From Clostridiaceae bacterium OM02-2AC (GTDB lineage Bacteria > Bacillota_I > Bacilli_A > Erysipelotrichales > Erysipelotrichaceae): a stretch of DNA of 64,000 nt. Shown here piece after piece: positions 56,282 through 64,000 of this stretch. Where the stretch lies: positions 51,804-115,803 of the forward strand of contig QULU01000009.1 in the NCBI GenBank assembly GCA_003481775.1, read 5' to 3'. A program made the translations under genes and the position numbers. The stretch's first letter is position 1. Every line of letters starts with the position of its first letter. Under the pieces are notes generated by a model. That model was given only the letters and a program-made list of their open reading frames with translations. It was not told where the DNA came from and searched no databases.

Positions 56282-56851
56282 ATGGAGAAAAATGCAAAAA
56301 TGTACGGAAAATTATTTTCTTCCGTGTTTATGTTAAGTGCCTGTACCTTTGGTGGAGGCTATGTGATCGTACCATTGATGAGAAAGAAATTTGTTGAGGA
56401 TCTGCATTGGATCGAAGAGGGAGAGATGATGGATCTGGTGGCCATTGCCCAATCCTCCCCCGGAGCAATCGCTGTCAATGCCTCAATCAGTATCGGCTAT
56501 CGCTGTGCAGGCATTCTGGGGGCAATCGTTGCGGTAATTGGAACGGTGCTGCCTCCGCTTGTGATTTTAACAGTGATATCCTACTGCTATGAGGCGTTTA
56601 TTCAGATACGCTGGATACAGCTTATGCTGTTTGGGATGCAGGCAGGAGTGGTTGCGACCATCTGCGATGTGGTATGGACGATGGGCAGGGAGGTCTGGAG
56701 TCAGCCGCAGAAGGTGTATGTGCTCATTATGCTGGCAGCGTTTGTTTGCAATGTGATGTTTGATGTCAATCTGCTCATTATCATCCTGGTGTGTGGAGCA
56801 CTGGGCTATATGATTGAGCGTGCGATGAAAAAGGAGGGTGGTCTGCAATGA
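56282..56851 (+). CDS. Chromate-transporter family protein, N-terminal half-type
   Basis: A 189-residue membrane protein starting at the ATG at 56282 (GGAAGG 8 nt upstream; an ATG at 56276 is also in frame). It has about six hydrophobic segments. The CHR family motifs are ACTFGGGYVIVPLMRKKFVE (FGGG near residue 22-26) and IAQSSPGAIAVNASISIGYR (PGxxA). Short CHR proteins work as pairs of oppositely oriented halves; the partner overlaps it by 4 nt. The family exports chromate in some organisms, but many anaerobe members have unknown substrates, so chromate should not be assumed. Confidence 0.88.
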   Translation: MEKNAKMYGKLFSSVFMLSACTFGGGYVIVPLMRKKFVEDLHWIEEGEMMDLVAIAQSSPGAIAVNASISIGYRCAGILGAIVAVIGTVLPPLVILTVISYCYEAFIQIRWIQLMLFGMQAGVVATICDVVWTMGREVWSQPQKVYVLIMLAAFVCNVMFDVNLLIIILVCGALGYMIERAMKKEGGLQ

Positions 56852-57420
56852 CGTTGTTACAGCTGCTGCTGAGCTTTCTGCAAATCGGACTTTTGAGTAT
56901 CGGCGGAGGGTATGCGGCACTTCCGATAATTCAGGATCAGGTCGTTGCCATGCATGGCTGGCTGAGCATGCGGGAGTTTGCGGATATCCTGACCATTTCA
57001 CAGATGACCCCGGGGCCGATTGCAATCAATGCGGCCAGCTTTGTCGGAACCAAGATTGCCGGCCTTCCCGGGGCTTTGGTAGCATCTCTTGGTGTTGTAC
57101 TGCCCAGCTTTGTCATTGTCCTGACGCTGTCCTTTCTGTATTATAAATATCGGCAGCTGGATGCTATACAGGCAGTACTGAAGGGACTTCGTCCTGCTGT
57201 GGTCGCATTGATTGCCTCTGCGGGCGTGTCGTTGGGAATTGATGCCTTCTGGGGAGGAAAAGCGATTTCTCTTGCTGATTTAAACATAGAAAGCGTGCTG
57301 CTGTTTGCACTGGGATTTCTTCTGTTGAGAAAATATAAAAAGAGTCCGATAACCGTAATGCTGCTGTGTGGTGTGCTGGCAGTCGGCTATGGATTCCTGA
57401 GTGGAAGTCTTGCTTTTTAG
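56848..57420 (+). CDS. Chromate-transporter family protein, C-terminal half-type
   Basis: A 190-residue membrane partner of the preceding protein, overlapping it as ATGA. Motifs: LLSFLQIGLLSIGGGYAALP, and ISQMTPGPIAINAASFVGTK (TPGPIAIN), with multiple helices and GALVASLGVVLPSFVIVL. The two half-size proteins presumably form one transporter, regulated by the divergent LysR protein. It ends before a perfect 10-bp inverted repeat. Confidence 0.88.
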   Translation: MTLLQLLLSFLQIGLLSIGGGYAALPIIQDQVVAMHGWLSMREFADILTISQMTPGPIAINAASFVGTKIAGLPGALVASLGVVLPSFVIVLTLSFLYYKYRQLDAIQAVLKGLRPAVVALIASAGVSLGIDAFWGGKAISLADLNIESVLLFALGFLLLRKYKKSPITVMLLCGVLAVGYGFLSGSLAF

Positions 57421-57422
57421 AA

Positions 57423-57447
57423 ATTGTTACATTCATGATGTAACAAT
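57423..57447. repeat. Perfect 10-bp inverted repeat
   Basis: ATTGTTACAT, 5-nt TCATG spacer, ATGTAACAAT. It lies between the transporter gene and the next small gene. No T tract follows, so it looks more like an operator or transcript-end hairpin than an intrinsic terminator. Confidence 0.6.
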
Positions 57448-57485
57448 ATGCAGTACGATAGCATTGTCAGAAAGGATGATGCTAT

Positions 57486-57794
57486 ATGAGTTGCGGATTA
57501 CAGATTCACAAACAGGCCGTTATGATAGAATACTATCTCAATCAGGCAGTAAACAAGGTGCGGGGGCAGAGAAACTGTTCTCTTGCTGATATCACGATGG
57601 TATACGACCAGCCGATTCGCCTTACTGCGGATATCCTCAGTGAATTGCAGGATAAGGTGCGAAATGAGACCGAGCTGAAAACCATCCAGGATATCAAAAC
57701 CAAATACTGTACGTATCAGGGATACATCCTGTCACAGCTGGATGAAGAGGTATGTGAGAATCTGGTGGATGATCTGAAGCGTTTAAGTGAATGA
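57486..57794 (+). CDS. Small hypothetical protein
   Basis: A 102-residue, probably helical soluble protein (HKQAVMIEYYLNQAVNKVRG, then LTADILSELQDKVRNETELK). A GAAAGG ribosome-binding site lies about 11 nt before the ATG, and a strong terminator follows. No conserved family was recognised, and no membrane segment or Cys motif is evident (three scattered Cys). It may belong with the inverted repeat upstream as a self-standing unit. Confidence 0.6.
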   Translation: MSCGLQIHKQAVMIEYYLNQAVNKVRGQRNCSLADITMVYDQPIRLTADILSELQDKVRNETELKTIQDIKTKYCTYQGYILSQLDEEVCENLVDDLKRLSE

Positions 57795-57826
57795 GAGCAC
57801 CGGAGATGAATACCTGTCAGGCTTGC

Positions 57827-57861
57827 AAAAGGAGGCTTTCCAATAGGGGCGCCTCCTTTTT
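57827..57861 (+). terminator. Terminator after the 102-residue gene
   Basis: AAAAGGAGGC (57827-57836) pairs with GCCTCCTTTTT (57851-57861), followed by T residues. It could also act on the convergent cca gene. Confidence 0.88.
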
Positions 57862-57956
57862 GGTACAGCAAGCGGATCATAGCGTTAGCTGGTGAACGTT
57901 GAAAACGCCATATGCTATCCGTTATCGCAATACTGTATAGGAGCTCTCCTGTTTCT

Positions 57957-59330
57957 TTAATCAGAGCTGTCAAGTGTGCAGGCTTCTGCATTTCTTTTCA
58001 ATTCTTCAAGCAGCTGTTCTTTGGTATTTCGGGAAGGATCCTGCATCGCGTAGTCCAGAAGCATATGCAGTGCGGTTTTGATCTGTTTGCCGCGCAGACC
58101 GCAATCCATCATGTCTCTGCCATTCACCGCAAGTGTCTGTAGGCTGAGAAGCTCCTCTTCAGCGTGCATCTTCAGCAGCAGCTCCTTGCATTGCCGGATG
58201 AGCTGGACCCCGTTTGCGGCCAGCTCCGGATTTTTCGCCAGCTGGTCTGCGAGCTGTACATCCAATGCCAGTAAGGCATCCGGCAGCTGATTATCAAATT
58301 TTGACAGATATCTGCGCAGGGTGCTTTTTTTCGGTGTGAGATTGTAATCATGATATGCAATGCAGCGCAAAACACGATGTATGGTTTTGTTGTCATAGCG
58401 AAGCTCCTTCAGCCAATGTTTTGCAAGCTCAACGGATTTCTGCGCATGACCGTAATAGTGAGAGATGCCATCGGCATCAAAAGCTTCACATGCCGGTTTG
58501 CCTACGTCATGAAAAATGATGGCTAGCTTGCCCTCCAATGGCATTCCTGCCGTGTGGTTCAGTGCCACGTCGGTATGCGTGAATACATCATATATATGCC
58601 AGGGATTGTTCTGTTCTTTATTCATCAACCTCGTATAGCCTGCCGCAATCGCATCCAATACCCGCATATCCTTTAACAGCTGTAATGTATCCGGATAATC
58701 CTGCAGCAGGATACGGTTGAATTCCTCACGAATACGTTCTCTGGATATATAGGAGAGCAGATGGGCATGGGTGCGTATTGCCTGCGCGGTTTCTTCCTCG
58801 ATTGCAAAGTGCAGCGTACAGTGAAAGCGCAGTGCACGAAGAATGCGCAGGGCATCCTCCTGCATTCTTTCAGAAGCATTCCCCACACAGCGAATGATTT
58901 TTCTGGCGATGTCTGCCTGACCATGATAAGGGTCATGAAAGCCCCGCTTCGGATGCCAGGCGATTGCATTCATTGTGAAATCACGCCGTTTTAAATCCTC
59001 ATCGAGATCTGAGGTGAAGCGGACTGCTTTTGGACTGCGGTGATCTGTATAAGCACTTTCTGTACGATAGGTAGTGATTTCAACCGGCTCATCCTGTACA
59101 AGGACTGTTACAGTACCATGCTTCAAGCCGCTTGGTATGACACGGTAGCCGTATTTCCTGAACAGCGCCATCACCTCATACGGCGTAGCATCCGTTGTGA
59201 TATCATAATCATGCAGCTCTCGTTCCATCAGCATATCACGTACACAGCCTCCCACCAGCCAGGCTTCCTTATGGATGGTAGGAAAGAGCTGTAACACCAT
59301 TTGAATATGGGAATCGTTTATTGTTTTCAT
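57957..59330 (-). CDS. cca: CCA-adding tRNA nucleotidyltransferase with HD domain
   Basis: A 457-residue protein. The nucleotidyltransferase head has WLVGGCVRDMLM and the catalytic ELHDYDITTDATP (DxD, ~40), then GTVTVLVQDEPVEITTYR. RRDFTMNAIAWHPKRG and LRALRFHCTLHFAIE follow, with the neck helices (RIREEFNRIL). An HD domain (IIFHDVGKPACEAF, ~250) follows, then a long helical tail. Class II CCA enzymes add or repair the 3' CCA of tRNAs; the HD domain gives some members phosphohydrolase activity. The ATG is at 59328-59330, and the C-terminus runs to the stop at 57957. Confidence 0.94.
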   Translation of the reverse strand: MKTINDSHIQMVLQLFPTIHKEAWLVGGCVRDMLMERELHDYDITTDATPYEVMALFRKYGYRVIPSGLKHGTVTVLVQDEPVEITTYRTESAYTDHRSPKAVRFTSDLDEDLKRRDFTMNAIAWHPKRGFHDPYHGQADIARKIIRCVGNASERMQEDALRILRALRFHCTLHFAIEEETAQAIRTHAHLLSYISRERIREEFNRILLQDYPDTLQLLKDMRVLDAIAAGYTRLMNKEQNNPWHIYDVFTHTDVALNHTAGMPLEGKLAIIFHDVGKPACEAFDADGISHYYGHAQKSVELAKHWLKELRYDNKTIHRVLRCIAYHDYNLTPKKSTLRRYLSKFDNQLPDALLALDVQLADQLAKNPELAANGVQLIRQCKELLLKMHAEEELLSLQTLAVNGRDMMDCGLRGKQIKTALHMLLDYAMQDPSRNTKEQLLEELKRNAEACTLDSSD

Positions 59331-59386
59331 AGCATTCTCCTTACTGCTATTATATAATGAATACAGTGGTGAAAAAAGGAGATTAC

Positions 59387-59971
59387 ATGAAAAAAGTTGT
59401 TGAAATCGTTCATGATATCATGAACAGCCAGTTAACAGAAAATAGCATCTGTGCTGATTTTACCATGGGGCAGGGATATGATACGCTGTTTCTTGCACGG
59501 CAGAAGAACTGTTCTCATGTCTATGCGTTTGATATTCAGCCACAGGCGTATGCGCAGACCAAAGAAAAGCTGAAGGCTGAACAGCTGGAGGAAAAGGCTA
59601 CCCTGATTTTGGATTCACATGAAAGCTGTGATGCCTATATCCGGGAGCCGCTGGATCTGGGTGTGTTTAATTTCGGATATCTGCCGCATGGGGATCCTGA
59701 AATCATGACAAGGCGGGAAACGTCTCTTTGTGCTGTCACAAAAGCATTGCATCTGTTGAGAAAGCATGGTATTCTGATTCTGGTATTGTATTGGGGACAG
59801 GCCTGTAACAGAGAAGAAAGTGAAGCTCTGCTGGCATGGAGTGCTGGATTGCAGAGCCGCTTTTATAGCGTATGTAGAATTACGATGCAGAACAAGCAGA
59901 ATTGTCCCGATATACTGGTAATAAGCAAGGAAAAGGAGAAAGTAGAGTATGATCAAAGCCGTAATATTTGA
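59387..59971 (+). CDS. mnmM: SAM-dependent tRNA methyltransferase, YtqB/MnmM-like
   Basis: A 194-residue class I methyltransferase starting at the ATG at 59387 (AAAAGGAG upstream; an ATG 30 nt earlier is less likely). The family start is NSICADFTMGQGYDTLFLAR (~20-40, SAM-binding loop). VYAFDIQPQAYAQTKEKLK and LGVFNFGYLPHGD, where FNFGYLP is characteristic, and then a C-terminal CNREESEALLAW follow. The YtqB family has been reported as MnmM, which completes mnm5s2U34 in tRNAs. It overlaps the HAD phosphatase gene by 23 nt. Confidence 0.85.
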   Translation: MKKVVEIVHDIMNSQLTENSICADFTMGQGYDTLFLARQKNCSHVYAFDIQPQAYAQTKEKLKAEQLEEKATLILDSHESCDAYIREPLDLGVFNFGYLPHGDPEIMTRRETSLCAVTKALHLLRKHGILILVLYWGQACNREESEALLAWSAGLQSRFYSVCRITMQNKQNCPDILVISKEKEKVEYDQSRNI

Positions 59972-60590
59972 TATGGATGGGGTGCTGGTGGATAGCGAAC
60001 CAAAAAATTTGGAGCAGCTGAGGGGATTTTATAAAAGCTATGGAACTGAGGTGGATGATGCTTTTATGCATTCTCTGGTCGGCAGCTCCTATACGTATAC
60101 ATATACAGAAAGCATGCGGGTCATGCATATGGACTGGCCAATGGAAAAGTTTAAGGAAAAGCTGGATGATTACTGTAAGCTTCATGCGTTTGGATATGAT
60201 GAGGTATTGAATCCCGGCGTTAAGGAAACTTTGATCTGGCTGCGTGAGCATGGCTATAAAACGGCTGTTGCATCCAGCTCAGCCATGCATCAGATTCAGA
60301 CCATGGAAAATGTCTGTGATCTGGTTGGCTGCTTTGACGAGCTGCTGAGTGGTGAGATGTTCCATGAAAGCAAGCCCAATCCCGAAATTTATCTGACAGC
60401 CGCAAAAAAGCTGAATGTGAAGCCGGAGGAATGTATCGCGGTGGAGGATAGCAAATATGGTATAGCGGCAGGAAATGCTGCGGGTATGCGCGTGCTTGCC
60501 TATGCGGACGATCGTTATGGAGTAGATCAGAGCAAGGCTTATGCAAGAATTCATAATATGCAGGAAATCAAAGCTTATCTGAACGATTAA
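59949..60590 (+). CDS. HAD-superfamily phosphatase (beta-phosphoglucomutase-like)
   Basis: A 213-residue HAD enzyme. Motif I is VIFDMDGVLVDSEPKN (nucleophile Asp8, acid/base Asp10). Motif II is TAVASSSAMHQI (Ser ~111). Motif III is Lys in HESKPNPEIYLTAAKKL (~143). Motif IV is CIAVEDSKYGIAAGNAAGMR (Asp ~167). The alpha-helical cap after motif I makes it a subclass I member, as in beta-phosphoglucomutase and pyrophosphatase-like proteins. The substrate cannot be told from the sequence. It is co-transcribed with mnmM. Confidence 0.88.
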   Translation: MIKAVIFDMDGVLVDSEPKNLEQLRGFYKSYGTEVDDAFMHSLVGSSYTYTYTESMRVMHMDWPMEKFKEKLDDYCKLHAFGYDEVLNPGVKETLIWLREHGYKTAVASSSAMHQIQTMENVCDLVGCFDELLSGEMFHESKPNPEIYLTAAKKLNVKPEECIAVEDSKYGIAAGNAAGMRVLAYADDRYGVDQSKAYARIHNMQEIKAYLND

Positions 60591-60673
60591 GAAATAATTG
60601 AGGAGACAGCTTGTCAGTTTGATAAAGGGATGCTGCGTGACAGCTGCCATATTGACACGTACTTATAGGATCA

Positions 60674-60699
60674 GCAGGTGTGAGACCACCTGCTTTTTT
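60674..60699 (+). terminator. Terminator after the HAD phosphatase gene
   Basis: GCAGGTG (60674-60680) and CACCTGC (60687-60693) form a tight stem followed by six T residues. The remaining interval to the clpB operators (60700-60990) has no recognised gene. Confidence 0.85.
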
Positions 60700-60993
60700 A
60701 CGGCTCCAGCTTCTCTTTTTTCGTAAGAAGGAGGGCGGAGTTTCAGGAGTGTGAAGCATACGGATAAATTTTGTAAACGATATTGCAGATAGGAGGATAT
60801 CTTTCATAAAGCATGCAGTTTCCGTAATGAGAATATGCAACACAGGGAATGCTGTGCTTGATGATAGCTGGACTGAAAAATTCAATCACTTCTGCAGGCA
60901 ATTCTGGTTTCTCTATCCTTGATTGGTTTCAATCAGAAGAATAAATGCCATAGGTGGTCTATTCCTACTTTTTCACTATACTTTTTCTCTTTT

Positions 60994-61020
60994 TTAGCAC
61001 TCAGGTGTTGACAGTGCTAA
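60994..61020. promoter_or_regulatory. CIRCE operator 1 upstream of clpB
   Basis: TTAGCACTC-N9-CAGTGCTAA: perfect left arm, one change in the right arm. The spacer end and right arm supply the TTGACA -35 box, as in the hrcA promoter. Confidence 0.95.
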
Positions 61021-61035
61021 AAACTGTGCTATAAT
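61008..61035 (+). promoter_or_regulatory. Sigma-A promoter of clpB
   Basis: TTGACA (61008-61013) and TATAAT (61030-61035), 16 bp apart, sandwiched by the two CIRCE elements. Confidence 0.9.
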
Positions 61036-61039
61036 AGCA

Positions 61040-61066
61040 TTAGCAATCAAAGAGTGAGAGTGCTAA
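61040..61066. promoter_or_regulatory. CIRCE operator 2 upstream of clpB
   Basis: TTAGCAATC (61040-61048), 9-nt spacer, GAGTGCTAA (61058-61066). The right arm is perfect and the left arm has one mismatch. It starts 46 bp after CIRCE 1 and ends at the Shine-Dalgarno. Confidence 0.93.
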
Positions 61067-61082
61067 AAAGGAGCGTGATCGT

Positions 61083-63641
61083 ATGAACTTTGATAAAATG
61101 AGTGAAAAGCTGCAGGAGATTATCATGCAGGCAGTGGAAATCTGCAAATCGTATCAGCATACAACCGTTGACACCATCCAGATGCTGAAGGCCATCTTTG
61201 AACATGATGTGCTGGATGGCTTATTCAAGCGCCTGAATATAGATAAGACAAGAGCCCTGACGCTGATTGATCAGGAAATGAATAGAGTGGCAACCAGCAG
61301 CAATGTCAATCCGCAGCTGTCAAATGAGGTAGCTCAGTCTTTTTCCAAGGCGGAGCAGTGGAGTGCGGGAATTCAGGAAACCTATCTGAGTGTTGCCAGT
61401 GTCTGGATTGCCCTGATGTTCAACAAATCCTATATATCCAAGCAGTTGGTTAAGGAATTTCATCTTAACGAAAATACCTGCAAGGATGAGGAGCTGAAGC
61501 GCAGAGGCGGTAAGCGGATGGATTCACCGAATGCGGAATCCAATCTGGAGGCGTTGAGTAAATACGGACGTGATCTGGTGGAGGATGTAAAGAATGGAAA
61601 AATCGATCCGATTATCGGACGGGATGATGAAATCCGCCGTGTTATACAGATTTTATCCCGGAAGACAAAAAACAATCCGGTGCTCATCGGTGAACCCGGC
61701 GTTGGAAAAACCGCTGTTGTGGAAGGAATCGCCTGGCGGATTATGAAGGGAGATGTACCGCAGTCCCTGAAGGAAAAGAAACTGATTGAGCTGGATATGG
61801 GGTCTCTGATTGCGGGCGCGAAATATCGCGGTGAGTTTGAGGAGCGTCTAAAATCCATTCTGGAGGAAGTGAAGCAGGCAGAAGGAAATATCATTCTGTT
61901 TATTGATGAAATTCACAATCTGGTTGGTGCAGGCAAAACGGAGGGCAGTATGGATGCCGGCAATATGCTGAAGCCGATGCTGGCACGTGGTGAGCTGCGC
62001 TGTATCGGGGCAACTACCTTCAATGAATATCGACAGTATATCGAAAAGGATGCGGCCCTGGAACGACGGTTCCAGCGAGTTATGGTGCAGGAGCCAAGCG
62101 TAGAGGATACCATTTCCATCCTGCGTGGGTTGAAGGACCGCTTTGAATCCTATCACGGTGTTAAGATTTTGGATGAGGCTATCCTTGCTGCAGCTACGAT
62201 GTCCAACCGCTACATCACTGACCGGTTCCTGCCGGATAAGGCGATCGATCTGATTGATGAAGCATGTGCCACTCTGCGGGTGGAAATGGAGTCTATGCCG
62301 CAGGAGCTTGATGAGCTGCAAAGAAAGATCATGCAGCTGCAGATTGAGGAAACCGCACTGAAGAAAGAGGAAGATAAAAAGGCGAAGGAGCGTCTGGAGG
62401 ATATTCGCACAGAGCTTGCGCAGCTGCAGGCGGAAAAGGACTCCCTGTATACAAAATGGGAGGATGAGAAAGCAGAGCTGGAGGAAAGCAAGGATGCCAA
62501 GGTTCGTCTGGAGAAGGCAAAGTTGGATCTGGAGCAGGCACAGAATGAAGCACGATACGAGGATGCTGCCAAGCTGCAATATGCAACAATACCACATCTG
62601 GAAAAGCTGATTCGTGAACAATCGGATAAGCAGAAGGAGGACGCCCTCATTCAGGAAACTGTGAATGAAGAGCTGATCGCAAAAATCGTATCCCGCTGGA
62701 CTGGCGTGGAGGTCAGCCGTCTTGTGGAAAGCGAACGTCAAAAGCTCTTGCATTTAAAGGAAGCATTGCAGAAACGTGTCATCGGACAGGATAATGCATT
62801 GGAGCTTGTCAGTGATGCCATTCTGCGCAGTAAGGCACAGATACAGGATGAGCATCGTCCAATTGGAAGCTTCCTGTTTTTGGGGCCGACCGGTGTTGGT
62901 AAGACGGAGGTTGCCAAGGCATTGGCAGAGCAGCTGTTTGACAGTGAGTCTCATATCGTCCGCATTGATATGAGTGAATATATGGAAAAGCACAGTGTTT
63001 CCCGTTTGATTGGTGCACCTCCAGGATATGTCGGCTACGATGAAGGCGGACAGCTGAGCGAGGCCGTGCGCCGCAATCCATATTCTATCATTCTATTCGA
63101 TGAGGTAGAAAAGGCGCATCCGGATGTATTCAATGTACTTCTGCAAATTCTGGATGATGGAAGAATTACCGATTCCAAGGGTGTGACTGTGGATTTCAAA
63201 AACACGCTGCTGATTATGACCAGCAATCTGGGAAGTCAGTTTGCCTTTGATGGTGTTGATCGTGATGCAAATTATATGAACGAAGTGAAGAAGTACTTTA
63301 AGCCGGAGTTTATTAACCGAATCGATGAAATTGTTGTTTTCAATGCATTGAATGATGATATGCTTGGTAAAATCGCACATAAATTCATGAGAGAGCTTAC
63401 CCAGCGTCTTGCGCATAAGGATATTACGCTGCAGGTCAGTGATGCTGTATACAAAGCCATTGCTACACAGGGTGTGGATCCATTGTATGGTGCGCGTCCA
63501 ATGAAGCGTTATATCCAGAGAAATATTGAAACTTTGATTGCTCGCAGGATGATTGAAGGCAATGCAGGTAAGGATGATAAAATCAGTGTAGATGTCAGAG
63601 ATGGGGAGTATACGGTTGAGATAACCCATTTTGATAATTAA
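61083..63641 (+). CDS. clpB: Disaggregase ClpB (Hsp100)
   Basis: An 852-residue AAA+ chaperone. A Clp-N domain (1-150) is present, though its sequence is divergent. NBD1 has [20 protein letters not shown] (~200) and [15 protein letters not shown] (~275). The long coiled-coil middle domain (~405-525, many E/K/L) distinguishes ClpB from ClpC. NBD2 has [20 protein letters not shown] (~605) and [15 protein letters not shown] (~675). [11 protein letters not shown] and [14 protein letters not shown] follow near the end. It resolubilises aggregates with DnaK/DnaJ. Dual CIRCE operators place it under HrcA together with the dnaK operon. AAAAGGAG precedes the ATG. Confidence 0.97.
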   Translation: MNFDKMSEKLQEIIMQAVEICKSYQHTTVDTIQMLKAIFEHDVLDGLFKRLNIDKTRALTLIDQEMNRVATSSNVNPQLSNEVAQSFSKAEQWSAGIQETYLSVASVWIALMFNKSYISKQLVKEFHLNENTCKDEELKRRGGKRMDSPNAESNLEALSKYGRDLVEDVKNGKIDPIIGRDDEIRRVIQILSRKTKNNPVLIGEPGVGKTAVVEGIAWRIMKGDVPQSLKEKKLIELDMGSLIAGAKYRGEFEERLKSILEEVKQAEGNIILFIDEIHNLVGAGKTEGSMDAGNMLKPMLARGELRCIGATTFNEYRQYIEKDAALERRFQRVMVQEPSVEDTISILRGLKDRFESYHGVKILDEAILAAATMSNRYITDRFLPDKAIDLIDEACATLRVEMESMPQELDELQRKIMQLQIEETALKKEEDKKAKERLEDIRTELAQLQAEKDSLYTKWEDEKAELEESKDAKVRLEKAKLDLEQAQNEARYEDAAKLQYATIPHLEKLIREQSDKQKEDALIQETVNEELIAKIVSRWTGVEVSRLVESERQKLLHLKEALQKRVIGQDNALELVSDAILRSKAQIQDEHRPIGSFLFLGPTGVGKTEVAKALAEQLFDSESHIVRIDMSEYMEKHSVSRLIGAPPGYVGYDEGGQLSEAVRRNPYSIILFDEVEKAHPDVFNVLLQILDDGRITDSKGVTVDFKNTLLIMTSNLGSQFAFDGVDRDANYMNEVKKYFKPEFINRIDEIVVFNALNDDMLGKIAHKFMRELTQRLAHKDITLQVSDAVYKAIATQGVDPLYGARPMKRYIQRNIETLIARRMIEGNAGKDDKISVDVRDGEYTVEITHFDN

Positions 63642-63642
63642 A

Positions 63643-63683
63643 AAAAGTTGCGCATACCCGTTACAGGGATGTGCAGCTTTTTT
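63643..63683 (+). terminator. Terminator of clpB
   Basis: AAAGTTGCGCATACCC pairs with GGGATGTGCAGCTTT with two G-U pairs, followed by T residues. Confidence 0.88.
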
Positions 63684-63920
63684 ATGTTTCGTAGCCGGAG
63701 CTTGTTGAAAAGAAAAGCAATCTGTATAGCGGACAGTTTTTGACGTGAGCATACGGTCAGCGGATAAATAAATGAAATTTTCTTAGATTCAGGCTTGCTT
63801 TATCATCTGATTTTTTTATGTACAGATAAAGGTTTTTAATTTTTTTTTCATAAAATTTAGGAGTTTTGCCCTTTTCCTACGTATATAAGAGTGTATAAGA
63901 AAAAAAGGAGGGCTCCACCT

Positions 63921-64000
63921 ATGGAAAAAGGGAAGGAAAGGGAGTATCCGATCCCCTTTCACAATGATGTTTTTTTCAAGTATATGCTGATTGGAGAGGA
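63921..64000 (+). CDS. Rpn/PD-(D/E)XK transposase-like nuclease, start only
   Basis: The ATG at 63921 follows AAAGGAGGG. The 26 visible residues (MEKGKEREYPIPFHNDVFFK, then YMLIGEE) match the start of the Rpn/YhgA-like family, in which a conserved NDVxFKxxF near residue 15 begins the nuclease domain. The rest is beyond the window. Rpn proteins are PD-(D/E)XK nucleases often present in several copies per genome. Assignment rests on a short stretch. Confidence 0.6.
   Translation, partial: MEKGKEREYPIPFHNDVFFKYMLIGE

Noticed and set aside
60568..60885. 105-codon minus-strand ORF between the HAD gene and clpB
   Set aside because: It runs across the terminator at 60674-60699, has no convincing ribosome-binding site and no domain pattern.
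54555..63760. Loosely similar words GACAG...TTGACA/TTGACG...CGGTCAGC at ~54560, ~60640 and ~63730 as an intergenic repeat family
   Set aside because: Similarity is short and gapped; it cannot be separated from chance by eye.

Overview
The window looks like chromosome of a low-to-mid GC, spore-forming Firmicute. A Spo0A orthologue, a HrcA/CIRCE heat-shock regulon, a T-box leucine leader, a CpsB/CpsD-type (PHP phosphatase plus BY-kinase) exopolysaccharide locus and a LoaP-type NusG paralogue all fit this. The gene set resembles Erysipelotrichia of the [Clostridium] innocuum kind, but that placement is inference from overall resemblance and was not computed.

Layout: (1) 1-3150 holds regulators (partial GntR on minus, MerR, Spo0A) and a convergent pgeF gene. 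(2) 3347-9340 is the heat-shock operon hrcA-grpE-dnaK-[polysaccharide deacetylase]-dnaJ. It is led by two CIRCE operators that bracket one promoter and closed by a strong terminator. The deacetylase between dnaK and dnaJ is unusual. (3) 9448-37178 is a long exopolysaccharide (EPS) locus. It has a promoter, a structured leader with an attenuator-like hairpin, a priming sugar transferase, LoaP, the Wzz-like/PHP phosphatase/BY-kinase trio, an AT-rich accessory island (14014-20014), a catalytically dead serine-recombinase-like gene, an LCP ligase, glycosyltransferases, WecB, Wzy, a pyruvyltransferase, Wzx, a MenD-like ThDP enzyme, an NAD epimerase, and two decayed acyltransferase loci.

(4) 37382-42508 is an ABC transporter/two-component module (permease, ATPase, OmpR-type regulator, kinase) preceded by an 11-bp direct-repeat operator. 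(5) 42570-47143 contains two dead paralogues of an AAA-ATPase-like/PD-(D/E)XK gene family, with a GNAT gene and manA between them. Both are interrupted by tiny structured insertions: four near-identical 19-20 nt GC-rich units, one 21-nt near-palindrome and one 53-nt double hairpin. (6) 47290-54297 carries deoC and a leucine operon (T-box leader, leuA-leuC-leuD-leuB, amidohydrolase). (7) 54730-60699 carries small hypotheticals, a LysR gene divergent from a split chromate-type transporter, cca, mnmM and a HAD phosphatase. (8) 60994-63683 is clpB with the same tandem-CIRCE promoter layout as hrcA. A Rpn-family gene begins at the right edge.

The strongest candidates for undescribed biology are: (a) the micro-insertions in the two pseudogenes, whose removal restores the reading frame locally, including an apparent deletion between two copies; (b) the YobI/KAP-like membrane NTPase coupled to a degenerate P-loop protein inside the EPS locus, followed by a gene with a G7 tract that could switch its N terminus; (c) the inactive resolvase-fold protein encoded in the EPS operon; and (d) a LoaP-linked leader and internal terminators suggesting processive antitermination of the EPS operon.
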